From: Macrostomum hystrix
Taxonomy: Eukaryota > Platyhelminthes > Macrostomidae
NCBI GenBank assembly: GCA_950097015.1
Contig: CATNEN010000038.1
Span: forward strand, 30,534,501 to 30,598,500
DNA: 64,000 nucleotides
Reading direction: 5' to 3'
In this document: piece by piece, positions 12,605 to 25,900 of the stretch
Layout of the letters: every line of letters starts with the position of its first letter
Numbering within the stretch: the stretch's first letter is position 1
Notes under the pieces: model-generated
Seen by the model: only the letters and a program-made list of their open reading frames with translations
Databases searched by the model: none
Told to the model about the DNA's origin: nothing
Translations under genes and position numbers: made by a program

Positions 12605-13061
12605 GATTGTCTCGGATATAAATTTCTTTAACGTGATAGTTTAGTTGAACTACAAAATATACTTGGTCTTCAGCTTAGCATGGCTGACTGGGGCGCGTAG
12701 CTAGCTGAAATTGTTTTAGTTTAGTAAATAAAGAGAGAATCTAGACTTGTTTATTTAACTTTCGCCAGTAATTATTCAAACCAATGCATTGTAAAAAATA
12801 GCAGCAAATTCAACGGTTAGAAGTAAATAACAAATAGGGAGAGTTGAATAAACTGACACGACACAACGCCTCAGACATTTGAAACTTACATTCTGAACTT
12901 GGAAAGAGTGCACCAACTAGAGAATTGGGCCTAGACTTAGGCAAATTCAACACCAAAGCACTTGCAAAATATATTTATTATACTAGATTACATTGTGAAC
13001 CAGTTAATACTAGTTTCCAACTAGTATTTTGTCTAGCTTGCAAAGATTCATATTGGAAATA
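12605..13061. other. gene-free 5' flank of the ABCD4-like gene
   Basis: About 460 bases upstream of the predicted start codon at 12604. It must include the promoter or 5' UTR, but no specific element can be supported. Confidence 0.4.
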
Positions 13062-13960
13062 GAAGAAACTCGTGAATATAGGAATGGGAGAAATTCGTGA
13101 TAGAGAATGGGAGAAATTCGTGAATAGGGGATGGGAGAAATTTGTGAATAGGGGATGGGAGAAATTTCTGAATAGGGGATGGGAGAAATTTGTGAATAGG
13201 GAATGGGAGAAATTCGTGAAAAGGGAATGGGAGAAATTCTTGAATAGTGAATGGGATAAATTTATGAATAGGGAATGGGAGAAATTCGTGAATATGGAAA
13301 TGGGAGAAATTCGTGAATATGGAAATGGGAGAAATTCGTGAATAGGGAATGGGAGAAATTCGTGAAAAGGGAATGGGAGAAATTCTTGAATAGTGAATGG
13401 GATAAATTTATGAATAGGGAATGGGAGAAATTCTTGAATAGTGAATGGGATAAATTTATGAATAGGGAATGGGAGAAATTCGTGAAAAGGGAATGGGAGA
13501 AATTCTTGAATAGTGAATGGGATAAATTTATGAATAGGGAATGGGAGAAATTCGTGAATAGGGAATGGGAGAAATTCTTGAATAGTGAATGGGATAAATT
13601 TATGAATAGTGAATGGGATAAATTTATGAATAGGGAATGGGAGAAATTCGTGAATAGGGAATGGGAGAAATTCGTGAATAGAGAATGTGAGAAATTCGTG
13701 AATAGGGAATGGGAGAAATTCGTGAATAGGGAATGGGAGAAATTCGTGAATAGGGAATGGGAGAAATTCGTGAAAAGGGAATGGGAGAAATTCGTGAATA
13801 GGGAATGGGAGAAATTCGTGAATAGGGAATGGGAGAAATTCGTGAATAGGGAATGGGAGAAATTCGTGAATAGGGAATGGGAGAAATTCGTGAATAGAGA
13901 ATGGAAGAAATTCGTGAAAAGGGAATGGGAGAAATTCTTGAATATGGGAATGGGAGAAAA
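13062..13960. repeat. intergenic minisatellite, 24-bp unit
   Basis: About 37 copies of GAATGGGAGAAA followed by TTCGTGAATAGG. Variants are AAATTCTTGAATAGT and GATAAATTTATGAAT. The variant types alternate in blocks between 13200 and 13630, which points to duplication of multi-unit blocks. The period is a multiple of three, so several frames stay open on both strands, but none looks like a gene. Confidence 0.97.
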
Positions 13961-15071
13961 ACATAAAAAGTGAATTGATAAAAAGCAAACCTTAATTTTA
14001 AGAACCTTAACATTATTTTCGAAATTATTAAATCGAAAGCAAAAACATTGGTACATGAGCAATCAAATTAAACGGAATATTTAATATTATTTCACAACAT
14101 AATGTATGGTTAAATAAATAAAATAAACGGACAATAAAATCATTTAAAAGTGACAAGCGAGTTTTTTTACATGAAAAACATCGTCATAATACTGATATCT
14201 TGTATGATACATTATGACATTATTCTTATCTGTAATTTTAATTGGCGCTAAAACATTTAGTTTGAACAAATAATTTCATCTATATTAGTAATAAAATAAT
14301 TAACTGCCTAATAGGTAGGTAAGTAAAGAAAATGTTTTGTTATAATTTTAGCGCCAATTTCAAACAGGTTAAGAACCATTCAAGTTTGATGGGCAGTTAT
14401 TCTAAGCTTGATTATAACATTTTACAACATAATTAAATGTATATACTGTAGACAAAAGCAGAGACAGAATTAAATTAAATGTTTTGAATAAACATAAAAA
14501 ATTAACTATATACAGACCAATATTAAACGCACGGTGGAAGCGGCAAAACAAAAAAGAATAAAATAATATTTGACAAACAGTTAGTGATCAGCTGTAAGCA
14601 ATTTAATGATAAAAATCTGTTTAAAATATATTTATAATATCTTGTTTGTTGAAATAGTCTTTGTCTTGCTGCTTACAGCATATAATATTTCATATTGACC
14701 GCATATTCAGCTAGCTTTGCATTGGCACTTCGGTGAAACATAAATAATTTTAGGCTACTTAGAAAGTAAGGATATATTATATTGATTAAAAGAATATACT
14801 ACTTATAATACTTATCAAATTCCAAAAAACAAAAAGACAAAAACACGGCTATTTGAATTAAAACCGATATGTTGCGAAACAACTAAATATATGTTCTGAA
14901 TTCGAGGATCTTAGTTGTCATGGTGAGGCTTAACTATACTTACCCGATATGTAGCAAAGTTATTTAAAAAATTTATGAACAACAAGAGTATTAATCCAAT
15001 TTTACCCGATATGTATAAAAAAAACAATCTTTTGAATTTATATATTTTTTTCAGCTGAACATTTGAAGGAC
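13961..15071. other. AT-rich gene-free spacer
   Basis: AT-rich sequence 3' of the ATG4 gene. No gene, RNA or clear transposon is seen. Confidence 0.5.
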
Positions 15072-18059
15072 TCAAATGAGTACGAAGTCGAATTCTTCAA
15101 CATCATCGGGATCTAGGTCAACGTCAGTGCCAGATCTTGACATCTTTTGACGTCTGGGCTCACGAGGCTCATTAAAGGCTCTACTTTTGTCAAGTACTCC
15201 AGGTAATTGAAAAAACTCACTAGCCGAAGCTCCAACAACAATACCGTTCTCATCTTCGTCGTCATTGTCGCTGCATTTGATGCCTTCGGTATCATTGCCT
15301 GGTAAGTCTTGATTATCGTTGAAATTTCGCGCTCCGTAACCTCCAACATCAGCGTAGCAACTGCCCTCCTCGGAGACCACGAGAGAGGTGACGGTTACAC
15401 CAGGAGGTGGCCAAAGCTCTCTGGCCGACTGGACAACGCAGGCAACGCCACGACACTCGGCGCCGAGGCAGGCGAGAAGTCTGCGGTGCGACAAAGGATT
15501 GGGGATGGGAGTGGGTGTCACATCTAAGGATTTTATGAGGGTGGGTGTCACACCTGAGGCTTTGGAGGGGTGGGTGTCACACCTGAGGATTTTGGGGGGT
15601 GGGTATCACACCTGAGAATTTTGAGGGGGTGGGTGTCACACCTGATTATTTAGAAGAGGTGGATGTCACACCTGAGGATTTCGAGGGGGTGGGTGTCACA
15701 CCTGAGGATTTGGAGGGCGTGGGTGTCACACCTGATGATTTTGAGAGGGTGGGTGTCACACCTGATGATTAAGAAGAGGTGGATGTCACACCTGAGGATT
15801 TCGAGGGCGTGGGTGTCACAACTGAGGATTTGGAGGGCGTGGGAGTCACAACTGAGGATTCGGAGGGGTGGGTGTCACACCTGATGATTAAGAAGAGGTG
15901 GATGTCACACCTGAGGATTTCGAGGGCGTGGGTGTCACAACTGAGGATTTGGAGGGCGTGGGAGTCACAACTGAGGATTCGGAGGGGTGGGTGTCACACC
16001 TGAGGATTTTGAGGGGGTTGGTGTCACACCTGATGTTTAGAAGAGGTGGATGTCACACCTGAGGATTTGGAGGGGGTGGGTGGTTAAGCATTCCTGAAGA
16101 TTGGGAGGGTATGAGGGTCAAATCTACCTGAAGATTGGCAGGGGTGGGTGTCACAGACGGCTTACCTATCCAGCTCAGCTTGATCAGCTATCAGGAATCC
16201 CACAGCACAGCTCGGATCGAGTCGTCGATAAGGCACTAATCTAGGCCGGCTAGTTCTCAATTGAGCACGCCAATCTCGAACGCATCTGTCATGCGGATCT
16301 AAGCCTAACAATCGGTCGCCTTGGTAACCGCAAAAATACAAAGATCGTCGCGGCCTACCGCCCAGCATGCCCAGGCAGGAGGGCTGGCGAAGTAGGGCTT
16401 GAAGAGCTGGCAGATGGTCAGCGTGAGCCAGACTGCCGCCTCCCAAGCGCAGCGGTAGAAGCAGAAGAAGCAGAGGCGGCTGCTGCTGCTGTAACAAGTC
16501 GATTTGTGATGAAATGTTTTCCCCCTTATTTCAAATACCCACTGCCTACTTCACAATAGCTCCCAAACCGAGTGACCGATTTTTGTAAAAGTCCACCTTG
16601 TGTATCAAATATTTCAAAGCCGTTTGAGAATCGTTGAATACCACATCGATGCCGATTTTTTAATACCTCACCTGAACGGAACAACGCAAGCACACGTTAC
16701 TCAAAAACAAAGGCCAACTTTTTGTTGCGCATCTTTTGAAACAAGAATCAAGTCGCCAGCTCTTCAGACCGTCGAGATATTCAATGGTTCTGGCCGAAGA
16801 TCAGATTTTACCCCATAAGCGCTAGTGTATTTCATACACCCCTGTACACGAATTTGCACTGCGCCTCAGTGCGGCCTTGCCAAGCCTTCCAAAATTGATC
16901 AGCATTTCACCCGAATGTGCCTGCATAATGTTCGTCTTCAGTGGTCACCTAGCTTTATCTAGAGGGACTGCTGGACCTTCAAGGGCTACAACAGGTGGAA
17001 ATGGGTCACTATGGACACCCTCACACGAATTTCTCCAATTTCACTGATCAAGCCTAAATATTAGGCGCAGCTCAACAACAGGACACCATCGTCTAGTCTG
17101 TCAACCAACCAGTCACCACCCAACGCTGTTATAGCATTCAGGCGCTGCCAACAAACATTTTTTAGGAAAAACAGGCGGCAAAATGTCTCGGTAGTCCAAC
17201 TGTTGAGGACGTAAAATTGGACGACAAGCCGCCTTTCATTCGCCCCGCAATCGAGCTCAGGGACCATTGCCCCTTCCACTCACCCACTGCCTATAATTCA
17301 ATATCTACCGTTCCCGAGAATGATGCAACCAACCTGCCCAGCAACAGAATCCTCGAATCCGGCCGCACAGTCCTCCGTAGCCTCGGTAGCAGCGACGCCG
17401 TCGGAGGCGGTCCACACAGTCAGGAGGCGATCGCGACAGACGCAGGAATCGGGCGCCACGTGGACACGGAGCCGGCTGCAGACAGACTGGGATCCGGCTG
17501 CGTCGGCTGACAATGTCACGGCAGCCATTGCGGCCCTGCAGGCCGTGGCTGGGCCGGACCAATCGCCCGGCTGCCTACCGCAGCCAGACAACAGGGCAGC
17601 CAATGATAGTCGGCCGTCGTCAGCAAATAGCTCGGCATCGAATTGCTTGGCATCCAATTTGGCTAGCCGGGTCAGAGCCGCAGCCAATAGCATCTGGGCG
17701 CACCTGTACATGCAGCCCCATCCTGCGTCTGTGCGATAAACCCTGCCAGTAGCGGCAGATACCATCGGAGGCTGAATCTGGCGCCGATAAGTTAAATGTA
17801 CTAGATGCGATAGATCTTCTAGTAGACGCTCAGCGTCATTAGCAACGCTATACTCTGCGCCTAGCAACCAAACTGGCAAAGATTTGCGTAGACGAAGATT
17901 AAAACGCTTATTTAAACTGCTAGCATTTGATGCAGAGCCGCTGGCAGAGCTACTGCGAAATGAAATTCTGTACCGCCAGCTGTTCCAACCGTCCTTTAGT
18001 GCATCTGACAGGCTCTGTTGCTGTTGCTGCTGCGCTCTGAGGGTGGGTTGCTTTGACAT
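15072..18059 (-). CDS. ATG4: ATG4-family cysteine protease (autophagin)
   Basis: Three exons, 18059-17334, 16488-16166 and 15480-15072, join in frame to 485 residues, close to the length of vertebrate ATG4C/D. The family cleaves the C-terminus of ATG8/LC3 proteins before lipidation and removes the lipid later; it acts in the cytosol. The catalytic cysteine is C116 in TDAGWGCMYRCAQM. D306 and H308 are in LDPH. Other family marks are PVWLLG, PGDWSGP, LPLRLG, LGMLGGRP, YFCGYQ and DPSCAVGFL. The N-terminus has a Gln run and a Ser-rich stretch. Intron 1 ends with TTACAG before CAG triplets, so NAGNAG choice could vary a few Gln. Intron 2 is filled by a minisatellite. The tail is acidic and ends EEFDFVLI, which resembles an ATG8-binding motif. 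Exon 3 shows little conservation to me, so its boundary is the weakest part. Confidence 0.88.
15510..16100 (-). repeat. intronic minisatellite, about 30-bp unit, in ATG4 intron 2
   Basis: About 19 copies of a 29-32 bp unit. On the sense (minus) strand it reads CCCTCCAAATCCTCAG followed by GTGTGACACCCACC. Copies vary more than in the other arrays. A block of about four units (around 15755-15875) is repeated nearly exactly at about 15875-15995. The array occupies almost the entire 685-bp intron. It shares its core with the ABCD4 intron 6 array. Confidence 0.95.
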
Positions 18060-19980
18060 GCTAAGTAGATGAATCTTTTCTCTAATGCCGCAGTTTTGTT
18101 GTCATTGTTAAAAATGTCTGAAAAAAACAGTTAATGTATTATCAAATTCATGAATTTTTTAATTAAGCAAGCAAAAGTGAAAAGCATATATATTTTCAAA
18201 CACATTTTGCCTTTTAGTACAATAAAGAAATATCATATAGTTAAAAAGACTACTTTAGTATTGAATAAAGCCTAGAGATAATCACCAGGCCTAGAAAAAT
18301 GTTTCATTTAATAGCACAGCTAGTCAGATACAAAAATATAACAACTTTTTTGTTGCTCTAAATTTTTTATCAAAGCTAGTAAAACAATCAATCAGACAAC
18401 AGATTTCAGGACTTAGCTAACACTAAAGATTTTTTAGATCTCATAATGTGATTGTCATAACAAATATTTGGGACATGCATAATGCTAGGCTCATTTTTTG
18501 AAATATCACAGCCATGGCAATAGATATGCAAATATTTGTTGCAAACTTTTATGATAGGCTAGCTAAATACTTCTAGGCAAAAGGCTTCAATGAATAATAT
18601 AGAAAAATTGTCCTTAGCAAAAATACTTAACTACTATATAATTTTAAGCAAAACATTTTCTAACAAGTTTCATATTTAAAAACCAAAGCGAGATAAATAT
18701 TTGCTAGTTCAGAACCAAACCTTAGGGCCTAATGGTAAGGTTAATTGTATTGTGGTTTAATAAAATGGTTAGAACAAACTAAAAAGTCAATAATAAAGTG
18801 CAAAAAAATTAGTTTAACTTAACTGAAATCATATGCTACAAATCAAGCAAATGACAATATAGTAACAAACTTAGGCAATATTATCCAAACAGAATTTATT
18901 TAAGCATTTTGTTTAAAATATACATGAATACTCTAACCCTAAATAGTAAACCTCCTTGTCTTTATTACTAGGCCTATTATTATTCATAAGATAGAAGTTA
19001 ATCAGAACCTAGGCTAGGGAGACAAAAAGCTAGCTATATTTATAATTATAAATAATATAGTCCTTAGAGTAATATAGCAACAAATATGCAAATTATGTTG
19101 ACAAAAACTCAATATATGTACAATCACTAAACACATAATTTATAGTATAATATAATAGAATAATATAACAAATATATAATGTAAGCAAATGCACAATATA
19201 AAATAATTAAATCTATAATTATTAGCCACAAAAGCAAACGTTATTTGTAACTACAACAATAAAAAGACATGTCAAGATAAAAGGACGTTTTTTAGACAGG
19301 TAGCCTGCTTGAGCTGTGCATTATAAAAACATGGGCATTATAATAAATGACTAAAAACTGTTTACAAATGCTGGGTTTAGTTTATAAAGCAAACAGAATC
19401 TAATTAATTCAACTTTCTTTCGGTCTCTTGGTAAGCTATACAAGATTCAATGTAATTTTTGTTCGTTTTATAAAAAAATTATATTGTTAACAGCACGCGC
19501 AGTAAGCACTACCTACAAGTTGGCTCAAAAACGGTAAAATGATTTTTGCAGCCCGACACGCAACACTGACAGATGAAGTTGTGCGCATGAAAGTTGATCA
19601 CCAATAACGATCCCCAATCACCAAATATATATATATCGAAAGGGACTTTAAGCCAAAAACTGGATACGCATTTGTAGAAATTAAACATATTAAATAAATG
19701 CACGATTTTTGCAATTTAAAACAAAGTCACAAAACTGCTAGGGAATTTCGCATAAATCATAAATCACACTATGTCGAAAAATACTTTAATTATTATATTT
19801 GTTTAATACGTTAAAGAATATGCTTAATTTTATGCCACGAAAATATAAATATTCTTGTAAATTTAATTCATATAGTGAAATAATTGCACCTTCGTCAAAG
19901 TTTTCCTAGATCCAATAGCCAAAGGAGTTAATCTAGGAGTTAATTTGGTCGCGAGTAAAATTTTTTGTGCATGTAGTTTT
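18060..19980. other. AT-rich region between divergent ATG4 and giant gene
   Basis: About 1.9 kb separating the two start codons. It should hold both promoters. It is very AT-rich, with no supported exon or RNA. Confidence 0.45.
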
Positions 19981-22900
19981 ATGCTAAGATCTGCCGATAG
20001 CTACAATGGAACGCCCCAGCAGGGGCGACCATTGTGGAACAACGCACAAGATCGAGCTGGCGTCCAGAGAGCAGCACCTGCCTTCTCAGCCTCTTCCTAC
20101 CAGTCTCAATTTCGACAGCTAGACAACAGAATGGACCCAGTGATCAGGTAAGCTTTAAGATTGCACATTTGATCCTAAAGTCCAGCCTAGATGCATCTGT
20201 ATCTTCTGTATTATTAGTTAATTATATGTAGTCATGTATTTGCACTTATTTATACTGACAACTTTAATTTCATTAGAGTTTTTGTCAAGTGAATTGCAAA
20301 AAAAAGAAATTTATTTATTGCTTGCGTCACTAGCAGCATTTTACTACAGAATGAAATATTCGACAATTCATTTAGAATGATAACAGTTAAAATAATTTTT
20401 TCATATGCGCGAACTCCCTTTAGATGCTAAACAGTCATTTTTATCTCACATCAACCACAATAAGTAAAAAATTGATCGATTCAGTTTCTAAAAAGGCTAT
20501 ATTGAAAAGGCGATATCCTCAGCTATAGTCTTTTTTTAGTTAAGCCTACAAATATTGTTGCAATCTTGTTAGCACACCTAAGAATAATTATGGCATCAAA
20601 CACACGAGCCGTTTATGGGCCTTACAGATCATAATCATATGCAGCCGAGCATTGTGGCTCAAACTCGGAGAGCAGTTTGATCGATAAGATACTGGCAAAA
20701 AACGAATGTGTTTCGAACGGCATACCCTTAGCGCTAGGGTGGTTCTTATCAGTTTCGCGCGGGGTCATACTTAATGCACTGCATGGATTCTAAAAAACAC
20801 GCGGTGAAAGCAACTGTCAAACTTGCGATGATCATTTTAGCTTTTACAAGCTATTATTTGCAATGAAAAATAGCCGACTAGCAGATAAGCTTTCAAAAAG
20901 GAAGATAGAAGCAGTGTTTTTGCGTCTTCTCTAAAAGAATGTGCAATAAAAAATATTATACCCAGATTGTTTATCAGACAAAAATGCGCATTTCATAAAT
21001 CGAATATAGGACTAGAATTTTCTTGAGTGGCAGAGCGGTTAGCCCCGTTCGCCTCTCGCGACAAGGTCCCTGAGCTCGATTCCACGGCGAGGCCACATTA
21101 ATTTGGGACGCAGCCGCGGAGAGAAGGCTTGGGGGCTTGTCATGCAATTTACGCATTTGAAGACCAACCTCCAAGCCACAGTAAAAGTGTACACTGCCTA
21201 ACGATTAGAAGGTCAGGGCAAACGTACACACCTGTGCGAGCGTGTGCTCAGGAGTCAGTTCAACGGGCAATCAGTTAAATTAAATCACCAAATGATGTGC
21301 CATTGCCCGCAATCGTGCGATGGCACAAATGGCGTCCTGCAACTATTAATATTTATTATATTGGGAAATAAATCGTCTTTTCAATTGGGAAATCCTTGTC
21401 TTTTCAATAGGGAAATCTTTGTCTTTTTTTGATCGGGATGTCTTCTTCTTTTTGTAAATGGGGAAATCCTTTTTTTTTATTGGAAGCCCCTAGATTTTCA
21501 GCTAGGAAATCCTCTCATTCTTCAGCTCAGCATTGGACTCCATCCGGCAGACGCGAAGTCACCTGGACACCATGTCTGACGACATCAGCCGCTTCCAGCA
21601 AGGAGGCGGCCAGCAGATCTTCGGCGGCCGGTCCAGATCGATTTCTCCGTCCTACAGCGCCAGTCAGCGATTGGCTGCTGGGCCGTTGGGCAGCGGCTCG
21701 CTTGGCGCCGCCGGATTGGCCAGCCGTGTTTATCGATCGCCAACAGATGTGAGGACAGCGCCCGATTTCATTCAAGAAATCTTTGTTATTTTTTATCACA
21801 CAGGTTGTCTGATAGCGCATAAGACGAAGACACCACCAAATCTTTGCATTGACAGACAATGACAAAGTCCCTAGTCGAAAATGTGCTTTTGTTTGCTCAC
21901 AGGATAAGGCTTATATTCTTCTCAATACAGTAACTTTCCGTTTACACACGCCTGTTTCAACTTAATACAGTTGTTTGATTCTCTATGCAGTCTACCTTAG
22001 CGATACGATGTTTGGCGTTTTAAGACAAAATATCAAACTCAATTAACAATTTTTGTACTTTTTCATCCAGCCAAATCTGACCGCATCGACGCCGCCTCCT
22101 TCGGTTACTTTCCAAGAAATCGAGCTGATTAAATTGAAACGCGAAAACGCCGAATTAAACAATAAGTGAGAACTGATCATTTGACTTATGACTCAAAAAT
22201 GTTTCAAATACGAGCAAAATTAATATTGTTATTTCCAGAATCAAATCGCAAGTTTCTCGTCTGTCAAGCCTGATGCCTGTTGCTAGGCAGCTAGAGACTC
22301 AGCTGGCCCTACGGGAGGCTCAAATTTCGCAATTGACCGAAGCGTTGAGTCGGCGAGAGCACGAAAATCGCCAATTGATGAGTGTGAGATTCTGAAAAAA
22401 CTTAAATAAGTACATAAACTTAGTAAATAAACTTAAAAGAATAAATAGTTGAGAAAGTCAAGACATATGTGCAGCCCCGTGTGTGTGTACCGCATAGTTG
22501 ATCCCAACAAATCGCTGGTCACAACGCCCTGTTTGTATAACTTTCGCTAAAGTTAATTCACCGGGCGATTTTTGTTCCATACAGCTGACTCAGTTGAGTT
22601 CTACTCAGTTGTAAGACCCGGAAATAATCCGACTTAGTCTCATGATTCTAAAACTGCGCAAAATATTTGTTAAAATATGATAATATTTCATTTGAAAGCG
22701 TGCTCTTGAATAAATTACGAATCGTTTTTTTCGTCATTTAAGGAAAACGCCCAGCTGAATGCTACGCTACGGCAATCAGAGGTGAGTTCTGCAGCTGGTG
22801 AGAATAGTTCTGTTCATTCTTTTAAAGACGTTGCGTCTTGCAAGTTCTCAAAATGAACGAATTTAATCAAACCAGTCGGCTAAATTGCAACCAATGTGGC

Positions 22901-25900
22901 GCCACATTTCAATTTGAAATCAAATGCACATTGAACCTGCGCATAAAACACCTTCAGAGAGCTAAGACGACTCAAACACTGCCTTCTCGGGTTCCGAGTG
23001 AGCTGGACCAATTGAATTCAGGGTAATGTTATTTTGTTTAACCGTTGTAAAAAATGTTTTCGTAAAGGCGCGAGTTGCACGTAATAAAGCCTTCTCGCTA
23101 TATTTTCAGAGACGATAACCGGCTGTCGCCCGATGCTCAAATTTCATCTTCGAAAACTATTACAGCAAGGGCTAGTGACAATGATTCAGGATCATCAGGT
23201 TGGTATAGACTTGATATCGATCTACTACGCTGGCAATCTCAATGTCAAGTACTGTCTAGCACGAGGCAAAGCTTAAACGAATTTTCTACATAATTTAGTT
23301 TTGAGGCTCTCGACGTTTATAAGTCGTCGCAATCTCGTCTGAATGTTAGAAACAGCATGGTTTGGAGGCTCCCAATGCCTCGGCTTATTTTACCTATGAC
23401 CCTCAGACGCATGTAGGGTCTCGACACTTTGAGGCTCCCAACGTTGTGAACTTTTTGTCACGGTTCTTTGTCAGAGAGTTAAGGGGCACTTTTTAATGTT
23501 CTGATGATGCTTTCTGATGATTTGATGTTCGATTAGCTGCTTCCCCCCCTTAAAATTTTTAAAGCTTTAAAATTCTTTAATTTTTTTGTTGTTTGCATAT
23601 CGATGGCCCAGTGACTTATTGAGCCGATAAAATTATCGGATTGTTCAGGCGTTTCTAACGCTTTAACTTTCGTCACTTATCTAGCTCATAAAATAGCGCA
23701 GAGAAATACACAAGCTGCGCATCCTTTAAAAACTTCTAGTTAATCAACTCTTCCCAATGGCGCCTTCTACGGTTCGTGGCTTTGACTTTGTGAAACAGCA
23801 ACTGGACGAGTCGCAAGCAATTCTCAAGCGTCAACAAGAGTTGCTGGATCAGCTTGACGGCGATGAGGACAACGAAAATGCGGTTGGGGATGCTTCGCGT
23901 CAGCGGCCGCCCCTTGGTGGCACTGGACGAAGAGGCGGAGTCAGGGCCCCGAGGACGCAGTCAATAACGCCCGACTCCAGCCAACGAGGCAGTGCTAGCA
24001 ATGATGAATCCTTTGAGCGTTTGATGTCTGAAGGGTGTGTGCTTCTCATTTATTACTTTCGCAAAACACTGCGTATGAATCTGTATAAGTAAAAAAGTTG
24101 AACTCGTTTTTTAATTCAGCCGTCAAAAAGACGCCGCAATACGCACGTTGACAAGTCAGATCGGCAGTCTATTAGCCGAACGCGACATCCAGTCAGCTGA
24201 GCGGGCTGACATGCGAAATGGCCTCCTGGACCTTCTCGTCGATCTGGATCGATTGTCGCAACTGCCGCAGTCGGCCGACATTCAGCAGGATCTGCAGCCA
24301 CTGTTGGAGAAAGCACGTAGCCTAGGTCGACAAGCGGCTCTCGGTAGCCTACAGGATGACAGGAGGTCCAGGACAGATCCGCACTACAGGCCTGACGACA
24401 TTGTCAGCAGCTTCTCCGACGATGGATTGCACGAGCAGCCAGTCTCTGCATCCTTCCCACATAATATTCAGCAGCCAATGGGCGCGCCTACTGACTGGCA
24501 GCAGACTCAGGGATCGCCGATGAGTCAGCCTGAATTTGACGAGGAAAATTTAATCAGATCAAAAGCATCTGCAGTCTCGCCCAGAAATGAAGCGCCACTT
24601 AGGCAGAACTCCGGAGATTCGGATGTTTATCACGACGCTACAGATGGATCTAACCAAGCTACAGGAACTATCAAGTCGAGTAAAATCAATGGTAAACTAA
24701 AAAAACTGCCAGATGTGCAAAGCTGTGTCCCAGATGAGAGGTCGAACATGAGTGTGTCAAGTCCTGATTCTAGCACGCCTTCAGAGTCTGAATCTGACAG
24801 ACATCGGCCAAGAAAATTATCTGATAAGCCGGCAGATTCTGAAGAATTGCACATTACCAGCAATGTTCCGTTGACACAGGCGTCGACCATCGCTGCATCG
24901 AAGACTAACGATAAGATTCTGTCAGAAGAGGTGCCAGCAAACAGTCAGCGTACAGAGAGAAACTCAGAGTATCAAGAAGGTAGCGGGCAGCCGTCATCCG
25001 CTCGTTCGCCTCTGAAGGAAGGTGGAGACACTGAGCTGACGAGTCATCCGGCTAGTACAGTTGAGCATTCCGGTCTTCCGAGACGAGACAAGACGAGAAA
25101 AGAGAGCTTAAACTCCAAAGCGCCCATGTCCACCACTACGCAAAGTAAGGATGGCTTCGATGATCGACCTAATAGCGACGTTTCTGAAGCTCCAAGAGAA
25201 CTCGAAGTAGCTAATCGAATCCCCATGGCTTCCGCGGTGTCAAGTATGCCGAATCGGGAAACTTCACCAGTTTCTCAAGCATCGGACCCCGTAAGCCAAG
25301 AAATCGATAGCGATGGACAACCAGTCTCCAGTCTCTGCCAGCAAGGTGGATCAGCTGGGGCGGGAGCTGGACCAGGATCACAACCAATGGGACCACCGCT
25401 CCGATTGGATCCTCAGAGTCTAACTGACGAAAGCGTTTTTGGACCGCTCAACTCTTCTTCCCGCGATCACAAATCCCAGTCTGGAGATGAAGAGGAAGGC
25501 AGTGGAAAGTTTGAAAAAGTACCCAGACTACAAGATAAATCAAACGACATCGGCATAAAAGTCAAGCCCGTGTCTGCTGATTCAGAACAAGATCTCGAGC
25601 AGGGAAATCCTCAAAACAAAACGCTACCTTTATCGAGTCCTAGTCTGTACGAGACCACGACAGGTTCTTCAAATCGTCAATCGATGTCAACCGAACCGAT
25701 TCTTCAACAATCGTCACCTCACGTATTTGGAAATCCTTCGTCTCCAGATGCAACCAAACAAAATGCTGACCCAGAAGAAGGACAACTCAATCATGAAGTG
25801 TCGAAAACACCAGAAGACGCAGCTTTTCCCGGCTCAGAAGTAGCTCTGTCGAATTCCCAGCGCGAAAGACTTGCAGAGGGCCACAAAGAAGACAAAGCTT

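Noticed and set aside
12978-14062. Long frames on both strands (NREWEKFV, NFSHSLFT repeats)
   Set aside because: A 24-bp repeat keeps frames open on both strands; there is no start context, no non-repeat coding part and no splice support.
19509-19703. 64-codon minus-strand frame
   Set aside because: No homology or splice support, and it lies in AT-rich promoter territory.
22838-23026. Possible zinc-finger exon (CNQCGATF)
   Set aside because: Its frame follows a stop codon and needs a donor phase that the preceding exon does not have; only the 3' part from 22958 joins in frame.
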